From positions 1 through 8,249 of the forward strand of contig CAYSEU010000034.1 of NCBI GenBank assembly GCA_964430365.1: DNA of 8,249 nt, given 5' to 3'. Positions 1 through 6,735 of this stretch are shown here, piece by piece. Origin of the DNA: JAVEVH01 sp964430365. Lineage in GTDB: Bacteria > Patescibacteriota > Dojkabacteria > SC72. Positions within the stretch are counted from its first letter, which is position 1; each line of letters opens with the position of its first letter. Under the pieces are notes generated by a model. The model was not told the origin of the DNA and ran no database searches. It was given only the letters and a program-made list of their open reading frames with translations. Position numbers and translations under genes: made by a program.

Positions 1-657
1 GAGGGAGAAAATGGTAATGAAATAGAGGATTTAGCAGATATTGCACTAGATTTAGATAGATATTTTAGGGATATTCTTAATATTGATAAATGTATAATTA
101 GATTACAGACAGAAGATCAGCAATGGACTCAAAATAGGTCAGAAAAAGCTGATTTGTATGAGAAGAGTGATGTACAGGAGAAAAGCAAAGAGATATATTA
201 CATATTTGAACAAAGGATAGGGGATGGATGGAAGAATATTACTACAAAACAGGTTACTGGATGGAGAGAAAGAGATGAAATTAAAAATGATTGTATGGAT
301 TTTACATCTTCTAGGTTACATATCTATGGTAAAAGACATCGTTCGAGGAGAGAGCCTCAATATCTTGGTATAGAGGAGGTACAAACATACCTCTATACTA
401 ATTCTCATGTTGATTTAAAGCTTACAGAGGCTTGGTCAGAAGCTTTGAAAAAGAATTGTAAGGAAGATATATACAAACTTTCTAAAGATATATCTAAGAG
501 TATTGTAGAGAGTGTAGAGAGAATAACGTGGTACAATGAAGATATTAAAAATGAAATTAAGAGAATACTAGAATTAAATGCAGAGGTTTTGTATGTATTA
601 GAATATATGTATGGTGAAGGGTTTTTAGTTAAATTCCTTAACTCTTTGAATGACTAA
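1..657 (+). CDS. Hypothetical protein, 5'-truncated by window edge
   Basis: I do not recognise this protein. The frame is open from the first base, so 218 C-terminal residues are visible and the true start lies upstream; an internal TTG at 154 could be read as a start but there is no reason to prefer it. The protein is hydrophilic and charged. It starts with an acidic stretch (EGENGNEIEDLADIALDLDR), has a basic patch around residues 115-122 (GKRHRSRRE), and ends in a predicted helical region rich in Lys, Glu, Ile and Leu. I see no transmembrane segment, no Cys/His cluster and no nucleotide-binding motif. Its TAA stop lies inside the first codons of nth (8-base overlap), so the two are probably co-transcribed and translationally coupled. 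This gives only weak grounds for linking it to DNA repair. The reading frame is well supported; the function is unknown. Confidence 0.8.
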   Translation, partial: EGENGNEIEDLADIALDLDRYFRDILNIDKCIIRLQTEDQQWTQNRSEKADLYEKSDVQEKSKEIYYIFEQRIGDGWKNITTKQVTGWRERDEIKNDCMDFTSSRLHIYGKRHRSRREPQYLGIEEVQTYLYTNSHVDLKLTEAWSEALKKNCKEDIYKLSKDISKSIVESVERITWYNEDIKNEIKRILELNAEVLYVLEYMYGEGFLVKFLNSLND

Positions 658-1258
658 AAAAGAAAGGGCTATTAGATTACTAAGGATACTAGAAGATATG
701 TATCCTAATGCAGATACTGAGCTTAAAAATTGGAATACACCTTTCCAATTTCTTGTTTGTATAATGTTGAGTGCTCAAACTACTGATAAACAGGTAAATA
801 AGATAACTGAACAGCTATTTACTATATACCCCGATACGTATACGATGGCACTAGCAGGAGTAGAAGATATTGAGAAATATATATCTTCTGTTAACTATTT
901 TCATACTAAGGCTAAACATATTAAACAGACAGCTACAATATTATTAAAAAAGTACAATGGTGAGGTGCCAATTACATTAGACGAGTTATTAGAGCTTCCG
1001 GGAGTAGGTTATAAGACTGCTAATGTTTTTCTAAATGACCTTTACAAGGCTAATTTGGGTATTGCTGTAGATACACATGTTAAAAAGACGGCTATTAAGT
1101 ACCGTTTAACTAAAAATACAGATCCCAATAAGATCTCTAAAGACTTAGAGAAAATATATCCTAAAGAGGAGTGGTGGAAGATTAATAGGTATTTTGTGTT
1201 GTATGGAAGATATGATTTTAAAATGGATTTGGACTTAGTAGAAGATATTGCCGAGTAG
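650..1258 (+). CDS. nth: Endonuclease III-like DNA glycosylase/AP lyase lacking the Fe-S cluster loop
   Basis: The family removes oxidised pyrimidines from DNA and cleaves the abasic site in base excision repair. The 202-residue protein aligns by eye with E. coli Nth along its helical core: LSAQTTDKQVNK (39-51), NGEVP (103-107), the helix-hairpin-helix LPGVGYKTANV (116-126) with the presumed catalytic Lys at 122, and VDTH (140-143) with the catalytic Asp at 141. At the C terminus the match runs through YGRYDF (185-190) and then ends after 12 more residues. E. coli Nth continues from the same point with the four-cysteine [4Fe-4S] loop; here all four cysteines are absent, although the catalytic residues remain. 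The stop is TAG followed at once by in-frame TAA, so readthrough does not restore the loop. The ATG overlaps the end of the preceding gene and has no Shine-Dalgarno, which fits translational coupling. An Ogg- or MutY-type enzyme is less likely given the VDTH and LPGVG context. Confidence 0.93.
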   Translation: MTKKERAIRLLRILEDMYPNADTELKNWNTPFQFLVCIMLSAQTTDKQVNKITEQLFTIYPDTYTMALAGVEDIEKYISSVNYFHTKAKHIKQTATILLKKYNGEVPITLDELLELPGVGYKTANVFLNDLYKANLGIAVDTHVKKTAIKYRLTKNTDPNKISKDLEKIYPKEEWWKINRYFVLYGRYDFKMDLDLVEDIAE

Positions 1259-1265
1259 TAATTTT

Positions 1266-1290
1266 CCTGTCATAATTATCCTATGACAGG
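1266..1290 (+). other. Perfect 9-bp hairpin downstream of nth
   Basis: CCTGTCATA (1266-1274) and TATGACAGG (1282-1290) are perfectly complementary around a 7-base loop, beginning 8 bases after the nth stop. Outer bases AATTTTCC (1260-1267) could also pair partly with GGAAATT (1311-1317 region is beyond the stem; the copy lies just after it near 1301). No T-run follows the stem, so it is not a standard intrinsic terminator. It may protect the mRNA 3' end, act with Rho, or be a DNA-level palindrome. Confidence 0.5.
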
Positions 1291-1371
1291 TGACGGTAAC
1301 GGAAATTAAATATATAAGAGTCCGAGTCTATTCAACCTATTTATTACGTATCAGGTGTTTCCTTTTGTTTT

Positions 1372-1391
1372 TTGAGATGATATAATCTCAA
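1372..1391 (+). promoter_or_regulatory. Extended -10 promoter of rpsA inside an inverted repeat
   Basis: A perfect TATAAT (1381-1386) is preceded by TG plus one base (TGA, 1378-1380), an extended -10 element; no good -35 hexamer is visible at the usual distance. Transcription would start near 1393, giving a leader of about 66 bases for rpsA. The -10 is embedded in a 7-bp perfect inverted repeat, TTGAGAT (1372-1378) and ATCTCAA (1385-1391), separated by 6 bases. Because the repeat lies upstream of the predicted start, it would act as DNA, for example as an operator. The promoter is well supported by consensus match; the operator is inference. Confidence 0.6.
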
Positions 1392-1393
1392 TC

Positions 1394-1441
1394 GCAGTAC
1401 ATTATTTTAGTGTATGTATGTAATACTGCTAAGTCATACAT
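1394..1441 (+). promoter_or_regulatory. Foldable 5' leader of rpsA with two competing stems
   Basis: In the predicted leader, GCAGTA (1394-1399) can pair with TACTGC (1424-1429), while ATGTATG (1414-1420) can pair with CATACAT (1435-1441). The second stem's loop contains the 3' arm of the first, so the two are interlocked: mutually exclusive, or a pseudoknot. E. coli S1 represses its own translation through its mRNA leader, so a structured leader here could have a similar role. The pairing is visible in the sequence; the regulatory role is inference. Confidence 0.35.
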
Positions 1442-1458
1442 CGCCATAGGGTATATAT

Positions 1459-2697
1459 ATGGTAAATACAAAAGTTAAGGATACAGATGTCAAAGATAAG
1501 GCAATGTATTCAGAGTTAGATACATTTCTTTCAGATGATTCTCATAAGATTAAGCAATTAAGCAAAGGTGAGATTGTTGAGGGAGAAATCGTAAGTATCA
1601 ATAACGGAGTTATTGTTGTTGATATAGGTTTCAAATCAGAGGGTATTATAGCTGGTAAAGAGCTTAAGTCTGACATACTTGATTGGACAAAATTAAGTGT
1701 TGGAGATAAGATTTTGGTCTATGTTGTAAAACCTGAAGATGAGAAAGGACAGTTAGTACTTTCAATTAGAAGGACACAACAAGCTAGTGCTTGGTTAGCA
1801 TTAGAGAATGCTAAGAAGAGCNNNNNNNNNNTTGTAGAAGCTACAGTTGTAGAGTCCAATAACGGAGGATTAATTGTAGAGATTGGTAAAGGTATTAGAG
1901 GTTTTATACCTACTTCTCAATTAGATGCAACTAGAGTGTATGCTAATGGAGTTAGACAGGTTGGTAAAGATATCTCCTCTAGAGTACAAAAGAGATTAAA
2001 TACTTTAATTGGTGAGAGTATTAAGACAAGGATAATTGAGTTAGATAGAGAGAAAAATAGGATTATTCTTTCCGAAAAGATGGTTACTCAAGCTAGAGAT
2101 TTAGAGAAGAGAGCACAAACTCTTAAGAAGGTTAAAGAGGGTGATGTACTTAAGGGTACTGTTAGTGGTATTACTCCTTTTGGTATCTTTGTTAATGCTC
2201 AAGGGTTAGAAGGGTTAGTTCATCTTTCCGAGCTTTCATGGGACAAGGTAGAAGATATTGGAGCTATATATAAAGTTGGAGATACTGTTGACGTTATGGT
2301 CATTGGTCTTTCTGATGGTGGTAAGAGAGTAGCTTACAGTGTTAAGAGGTTACAGCAAGATCCATGGTCTCAAGCTATCTCCCAATTTAAAGTTGGTGAT
2401 GTAGTAGAAGGAGAGATTCAAAAGGTTGTCCCTTACGGTGCATTTGTAAGAATAGGGGAAGGATTAAATGGGTTAATACATATTTCAGAACTTTCTGATA
2501 AGTTAGTAAAAAATCCAGAAGATATTGTTAAAGTAGGACAGGAAGTAAAGGTTAAAATACTTTCTATCTCTTCTACCGAAAGGCACTTAGGTTTAAGTCT
2601 TAAATCTTGTAATAGCGTATCTACACCATCTCCAAAGCTCAATGACGAAGAGTTAGCAGAGGCATTAGATGCTGCTATAGACGCAGAGATTAAGTAA
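1459..2697 (+). CDS. rpsA: 30S ribosomal protein S1, four S1 domains
   Basis: S1 binds single-stranded mRNA on the small ribosomal subunit and helps initiation on transcripts with weak or no Shine-Dalgarno. The product is about 412 residues with four OB-fold S1 repeats: roughly 36-105 (KGEIVEGEIVSINNGVIVVD), 122-208 (GGLIVEIG, GFIPTSQLD), 227-297 (GDVLKGTVSGITPFGIFV, GLVHLSELS) and 311-382 (GDVVEGEIQKVVPYGAFVRI, GLIHISELS). Repeats 3 and 4 carry the classic GxF/AFV and H[LI]SELS signatures. An acidic, alanine-rich tail (about 394-412) follows. The four-repeat architecture is shorter than the six-repeat E. coli S1 and resembles S1 of several other phyla. Ten Ns (1822-1831) interrupt the start of domain 2, so residues 122-125 are unknown. 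The ATG has no Shine-Dalgarno and sits in a TATATATATGG context. It appears to be a single-gene transcript, from the promoter at 1372-1391 to the terminator at 2715-2744. Confidence 0.95.
   Translation: MVNTKVKDTDVKDKAMYSELDTFLSDDSHKIKQLSKGEIVEGEIVSINNGVIVVDIGFKSEGIIAGKELKSDILDWTKLSVGDKILVYVVKPEDEKGQLVLSIRRTQQASAWLALENAKKSXXXXVEATVVESNNGGLIVEIGKGIRGFIPTSQLDATRVYANGVRQVGKDISSRVQKRLNTLIGESIKTRIIELDREKNRIILSEKMVTQARDLEKRAQTLKKVKEGDVLKGTVSGITPFGIFVNAQGLEGLVHLSELSWDKVEDIGAIYKVGDTVDVMVIGLSDGGKRVAYSVKRLQQDPWSQAISQFKVGDVVEGEIQKVVPYGAFVRIGEGLNGLIHISELSDKLVKNPEDIVKVGQEVKVKILSISSTERHLGLSLKSCNSVSTPSPKLNDEELAEALDAAIDAEIK
1822..1831. other. Assembly gap (10 Ns) inside rpsA
   Basis: Ten consecutive Ns fall between AKKS and VEATVV at the start of the second S1 domain. 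The frame is kept on both sides. Compared with typical S1 spacing between the W..LE.A motif and the first strand of domain 2, the gap is within about one residue of expectation. However, ten Ns may be a placeholder rather than a measured length, so the protein length here is provisional. Confidence 0.98.
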
Positions 2698-2714
2698 TTT
2701 CTATTAAATAGAAT

Positions 2715-2744
2715 AAAAAAGAGGGAGTTTATGCCCTCTTTTTT
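2715..2744 (+). terminator. Intrinsic terminator of rpsA, symmetrical A/T flanks
   Basis: GAGGG (2721-2725) and CCCTC (2734-2738) form a stem with an 8-base loop, flanked by six As upstream and six Ts downstream. The A and T tracts pair as well, giving 11 contiguous base pairs. It lies 18 bases after the rpsA stop. The symmetry means it could also terminate transcription on the minus strand, though no gene converges here. Its T-run ends two bases before the clpC -10 element. Confidence 0.92.
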
Positions 2745-2746
2745 GG

Positions 2747-2752
2747 TATAAT
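2747..2752 (+). promoter_or_regulatory. -10 element for a probably leaderless clpC mRNA
   Basis: A consensus TATAAT is followed by five bases (gagat) and then the clpC ATG at 2758. The usual 6-7 base distance from a -10 to the first transcribed base puts the start at or within a base or two of the ATG, which predicts a leaderless transcript. The -35 position falls inside the terminator hairpin (around 2723-2730) and matches TTGACA poorly. The -10 is clear; promoter strength and leaderless status are inference. Confidence 0.6.
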
Positions 2753-2757
2753 GAGAT

Positions 2758-5229
2758 ATGGAAAAGGTTACTAAAGAACATGTATTTACAAGACTATCTA
2801 AAAATTCCCGTATAGGGATAAGGAATGCATCATTAATATCGGAGCATTTAAAAAGTAAAACAATAGAACCTGAGCATCTTTTAGTAGGAATACTTCTTAA
2901 TGAGAATGCTCTGGCTACTAAGGTTATTACTAGTATGGGGTTTGATGTCAAAGAGTTGATTACTAAGGTTTTAGGTAGTAAGAGTGTAGACGTAATTGTA
3001 GATGTTAATAAGCCAAAAGAAGTAAGGTTTTCTTCTACTAGTAGAGAGATATTAAGAAGAGCTTTTGATTGGTCTCAAAGACTTGCTCATGTATATGTTG
3101 GCTCTGAGCATTTAATGTTGGGTATCTTAGAATCTAAGGATCCTTTTATTGTTGATTTAGTTAATCAGGGTATTAGTTCAAGAAGATTCCAAAAATATCT
3201 TTCAGAAATAGCGACGTATCCTTTAGGTGTATTAGCGAAACCTGATATACAGGGTATGGGTCCTGAACATGGTAGGATATTAGAGAGTATTGGGAGGGAT
3301 TTAGTAGAGTTAGCTAGGTCGGGGGATTTAGATCCTTTAGTAGGTAGAGAGGAGGAACTTTCCAACGTTATTAAAATTTTAAGTAGAAGAAAAAAGAATA
3401 ACCCTATCATTGTTGGTGATGCTGGGGTAGGTAAGACTGTATTAATAGAGGGGTTAGCACAAAAAATTGCAGATGACAGAGTACCTCCATCTCTTAGAGA
3501 TATGAAAATAGTAGAGTTAGATGTTGCTAGTATTATGGCAGGTAGTAGAATGAGGGGTGATGTAGAGGAGAAGGTTTTAGATATTGTAAATGAGGTAGTA
3601 GAGTCAAATAATACGATTCTTTTCATAGATGAAATACACACCATTCTTACCTCTGGTATCCCAGGTAGTGGTTCAGAGATTGCTTCCATACTTAAACCTG
3701 CTCTTCTTAGAGACGATTTTAGGTGTATAGGTGCAACGACTACTGATGAATATTCTGCATATTTTGAAAATGATAATGCTCTTGCTAGGAGGTTTCAGCC
3801 AATATTTCTTAAAGAGCCTAGTATAGAGGAGAGTGTTCAAATATTAAAGAACTTAAAACCCATACTTGAAGCCCATCACAATATTACAATTGATGATGAT
3901 GCTGTTCAGTTGGCTGTTAGCTTGTCAGACAGATATATTAGTGATAGGTATCTACCTGATAAGGCTATAGATTTACTAGATGAGGCTAGTGCTACAAAAA
4001 GATTAAGTGTAGAGGGGGAGTACGAAAATATCTCTTCTCTAATGGCAAAATTAAGAAGTATTCAAAATGTTAAAAAGGAGTATATCTTACAGGGTAAGAT
4101 GGAGAGGGCAGAGAAGTATAAAAAGAATGAGGAATCTATAATAAGAAAAATTAAAGTTCTAGAGAAAGAGAGAGAGGAGAGTAAGAAGAAAAGGGATAGT
4201 ATTGTTAATACAGAAGATATTAGAAGAGTCGTCTCTAATTGGACAGGTATTCCTCTTAATACATTGGGTAGTAGAGAAAAAACAGCTTTGCTTAAATTAG
4301 ATAGTAAGATTAATCTCTCTGTTATTGGTCAGAAAGAGGCAGTAGAGGGAGTAGTTTCTGCAATCAAAAGAGCAAGGACAGGTATTTCAGATGTTAGTAG
4401 GCCATGGGCATCGTTTCTTTTTTTGGGCCCTACTGGAGTAGGTAAAACACAGTTAGCTAAGGTTTTAGCCCAGGAGCTTTTTGGTAAGGAAGAGAGGTTA
4501 ATACAAATAGATATGAGTGAGATGATGGAGATGCATAGTGTGTCTAAATTGATTGGTTCTCCCCCTGGTTATGTAGGGTATCAAGAGGGTGGTTGGTTAA
4601 CAGAGAGTGTTAGAAGGAATCCACATAGTGTAATACTTTTTGATGAGATTGAGAAAGCTCATCCTGATGTGTTAAATATACTTTTACAAATATTAGAGTA
4701 TGGACACCTTACTGATGGTAGGGGTAGGAGAGTTAATTTTAAAAATACCATAGTTATACTTACCTCAAATATTGGTGCAGAGGAAATTAGTAGGGATAAA
4801 GTATTAGGATTTTCTACGTCTAAAACTACAGGACGAAATCGTGACAGGTCTGAACAAGCCTATAATTCTATGAAGTCTGAATTAATGAGTGAGTTAAGAA
4901 AAACATTAAGACCAGAGCTATTAAATAGGTTAGATGATATTGTAATATTCAGAGCATTAAATACTAGAGATGCTAGAAAGATAGTAGGATTACTTCTAGA
5001 TGAACTAAATGGTAGGTTGAGTAATCAGAATATTAAGATATCTTTAAGTAAGGAATTACTTACTCATATTGTTAAGGAAGGGTTTAGTGAAGAGTACGGT
5101 GCTAGACCTCTTAGAAGGGTTCTTCAAGATTTAGTAGAGAGTACAGTTGCTGATCGTTTATTAAAAAATGATAGTGAGGGGGAGATATTGTTGGGTATCG
5201 AAAAGGGTGAGGTTAAAATTTTAAACTAA
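2758..5229 (+). CDS. clpC: ClpC-type AAA+ unfoldase (Clp protease ATPase subunit)
   Basis: ClpC hexamers unfold proteins with ATP and feed them to ClpP in the cytoplasm. The 823-residue product is full length for the family. It has two Clp_N repeats (about 10-68 and 88-148), D1 with Walker A GDAGVGKT (220-227), Walker B ILFIDE (287-292) and arginine finger ALARRF (341-346), a short coiled-coil middle region (about 424-480, Lys/Glu-rich), and D2 with Walker A GPTGVGKT (557-564), Walker B VILFDE (625-630), sensor 1 TSN (669-671) and sensor 2 GARPLRR (781-787). The tripeptide LGF (683-685), between sensor 1 and the end of D2, matches the position and pattern of the ClpP-docking loop; this and the short middle domain favour ClpC over the disaggregase ClpB. 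The D2 pore loop GYVGY (604-608) is intact. The D1 pore loop reads RMRG (264-267), where the family usually has KYRG, so the substrate-gripping tyrosine is a methionine. It is probably co-transcribed with radA. No clpP is in the window. Confidence 0.93.
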   Translation: MEKVTKEHVFTRLSKNSRIGIRNASLISEHLKSKTIEPEHLLVGILLNENALATKVITSMGFDVKELITKVLGSKSVDVIVDVNKPKEVRFSSTSREILRRAFDWSQRLAHVYVGSEHLMLGILESKDPFIVDLVNQGISSRRFQKYLSEIATYPLGVLAKPDIQGMGPEHGRILESIGRDLVELARSGDLDPLVGREEELSNVIKILSRRKKNNPIIVGDAGVGKTVLIEGLAQKIADDRVPPSLRDMKIVELDVASIMAGSRMRGDVEEKVLDIVNEVVESNNTILFIDEIHTILTSGIPGSGSEIASILKPALLRDDFRCIGATTTDEYSAYFENDNALARRFQPIFLKEPSIEESVQILKNLKPILEAHHNITIDDDAVQLAVSLSDRYISDRYLPDKAIDLLDEASATKRLSVEGEYENISSLMAKLRSIQNVKKEYILQGKMERAEKYKKNEESIIRKIKVLEKEREESKKKRDSIVNTEDIRRVVSNWTGIPLNTLGSREKTALLKLDSKINLSVIGQKEAVEGVVSAIKRARTGISDVSRPWASFLFLGPTGVGKTQLAKVLAQELFGKEERLIQIDMSEMMEMHSVSKLIGSPPGYVGYQEGGWLTESVRRNPHSVILFDEIEKAHPDVLNILLQILEYGHLTDGRGRRVNFKNTIVILTSNIGAEEISRDKVLGFSTSKTTGRNRDRSEQAYNSMKSELMSELRKTLRPELLNRLDDIVIFRALNTRDARKIVGLLLDELNGRLSNQNIKISLSKELLTHIVKEGFSEEYGARPLRRVLQDLVESTVADRLLKNDSEGEILLGIEKGEVKILN

Positions 5230-5246
5230 ATTATTTTCATATATAG

Positions 5247-6593
5247 ATGAAATATATTTGTAGTTCATGTGGTAGTGAATCACTTAAATGGTCTGGTAAA
5301 TGCAGTGTTTGTAATGAGTGGGGCACTTTAGAGGAACTAAGTGAGGAAGTCGTAAATAGTAATGGTAAAGCAAATAGTAGCACAAAGTCTCCCTATAGGG
5401 CTATTACAGAATATAGAGATGGCACCGATAGTAAGAAAGGTGCTAAGAATAGGTTGAGTACTGGGTATAAGGAGTTTGATAGGGTACTTGGTGGAGGTTT
5501 AATATCCGGAGAGGTTGTATTAATGAGTGGAGAGCCGGGTGTTGGTAAATCTACAATCCTTTTACAAGTAGCTTTAAATATGTCTTCCAAGTTAAGAGTT
5601 TTGTATGTATGTGGAGAGGAATCTCCATCTCAGTTAGTATCTAGGTTAGATAGGTTGGCTAGTGAGAAAGATAATGTAGAGAATATCTTTGTTACTAATG
5701 ATGTAGTAGTAGAAAATATCTTTAATCTTGTTTCAGAGGAGGAGTTTGGGTTAGTAATAGTGGATTCTGTACAGAGTGTAAGCTCTTTGACTTCTAAGGG
5801 ATATCCTGGGAGTATTAGTCAGGTTCGAGCTTCAGGAGCCGTTTTAACGCGTCTTTCTAAGGTAACTGGTGTACCATCTATACTTGTAGGGCAGATAAAT
5901 AAGGGGGGAGATATTGCTGGTCCAAAGATATTAGAGCATATTGTGGACTGTGTTTTGTACATAGAGGGGGGAGAATTTAATCAGTACAGGATATTAAGGG
6001 GTATGAAAAACAGGTTCGGTTCCACGAATGAAATAGGGGTATTTGAGATGACATCCATGGGTTTAGAAGAGATAGGTAACCCATCTCTAATATTTCTTGA
6101 TTCCAAATCCTCTATTTCAGGTAGTGCTATTGGTGCAATACTTCAGGGTTCTCGTGTAGTTTTTGTTGAGGTACAGGCATTGGTTGTAGAGAGGGGTGCT
6201 GAGGTTGGTCCTTTGAGAAGGGTTGCTAATGGTATTAAAAAACCACGATTAGATATGTTGTGTGCTGTATTATCTAGAAGAGCAGGGGTGTTTTTAGGAG
6301 ATAAGGATGTCTTTGTTAATATAGTTGGTGGTATAACTGTATCTGATCCTGCTGTAGATTTGGCTGTTTGTGCTGCTATTAAGTCAGCAGTAAAGGATAC
6401 TGTCTTGGATAAAGAATCTATATATTTCGGCGAGGTAGGTTTAACTGGTGAGATTCGTGGTACATGGGGTTTAGATTCTGTACTATCTGAAGCTTCAAGA
6501 GTAGGGTATAAGAGTGCATATATAGGGGATACTTCTATTAAAAGAAAGAGAGATTTGAGGATTACTGTCGTAAAGAGTATAAGGGCCCTCTAG
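5247..6593 (+). CDS. radA: DNA repair protein RadA/Sms
   Basis: RadA is a RecA-like ATPase that promotes branch migration and processing of recombination intermediates. The 448-residue protein is complete and canonical. A four-cysteine zinc finger (C5, C8, C19, C22) begins it; the RecA-like core has Walker A GEPGVGKST (95-103), Walker B ending VIVDS (169-174) and the RadA-specific KNRFG motif (254-258). The C-terminal Lon-like domain (about 290-448) contains GDKDVFVNIVGG (351-362). I see no missing key residue. The ATG is 17 bases after the clpC stop, with only ATATATAG before it and no Shine-Dalgarno, so it is most likely the second gene of a clpC-radA transcript. Pairing of radA with clpC is common in Firmicutes and some other bacteria. 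No clear terminator follows the TAG stop; transcripts may run on to the terminator at 6973-7012. Confidence 0.96.
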   Translation: MKYICSSCGSESLKWSGKCSVCNEWGTLEELSEEVVNSNGKANSSTKSPYRAITEYRDGTDSKKGAKNRLSTGYKEFDRVLGGGLISGEVVLMSGEPGVGKSTILLQVALNMSSKLRVLYVCGEESPSQLVSRLDRLASEKDNVENIFVTNDVVVENIFNLVSEEEFGLVIVDSVQSVSSLTSKGYPGSISQVRASGAVLTRLSKVTGVPSILVGQINKGGDIAGPKILEHIVDCVLYIEGGEFNQYRILRGMKNRFGSTNEIGVFEMTSMGLEEIGNPSLIFLDSKSSISGSAIGAILQGSRVVFVEVQALVVERGAEVGPLRRVANGIKKPRLDMLCAVLSRRAGVFLGDKDVFVNIVGGITVSDPAVDLAVCAAIKSAVKDTVLDKESIYFGEVGLTGEIRGTWGLDSVLSEASRVGYKSAYIGDTSIKRKRDLRITVVKSIRAL

Positions 6594-6613
6594 TTATTGT
6601 AAATATTCATTCG

Positions 6614-6659
6614 CATTTTTCGTAACATCTGGCTGTTCTACATATTTTCGTAACACTGG
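6614..6659 (+). repeat. Pair of imperfect direct repeats containing TTTTCGTAACA
   Basis: TTTTCGTAACA occurs exactly at 6617-6627 and 6645-6655, 28 bases apart. The similarity extends on both sides: CAT before each core and a CTGG after it (CAT-T-TTTTCGTAACA-T-CTGG and CAT-A-TTTTCGTAACA-CTGG). The pair lies between radA and the promoter at 6736-6765, about 80-120 bases upstream of that promoter. Tandem binding sites for a regulator are possible; two copies are too few for a CRISPR array. Confidence 0.6.
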
Positions 6660-6710
6660 GATTGTTTATGAGTCTGAAAACCGTGGTATGTAATGACTTA
6701 TATATTTATC

Positions 6711-6735
6711 CCCTATGTGAATACTTCCTATAGGG
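6711..6735 (+). promoter_or_regulatory. Inverted repeat touching the -35 of the RNA promoter
   Basis: CCCTAT (6711-6716) and ATAGGG (6730-6735) form a 6-bp perfect inverted repeat with a 13-base spacer. The second arm ends directly before the TTGACA at 6736. No T-run follows, so it is a poor terminator for clpC-radA. Its place next to the -35 suggests a possible protein-binding site; a six-base inverted repeat can also occur by chance. Confidence 0.35.

Noticed and set aside
1822..1831. Interruption of S1 domain 2
   Set aside because: It is an assembly gap of ten Ns, not a biological break; the frame and domain pattern continue on both sides.
2433..3689. Minus-strand open frames opposite rpsA and clpC
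   Set aside because: They lie wholly antisense to well-supported genes, have no family resemblance, and are explained by codon bias of the plus-strand genes.
6614..6659. CRISPR-like direct repeats
   Set aside because: Only two imperfect copies with a short spacer and no cas genes nearby.
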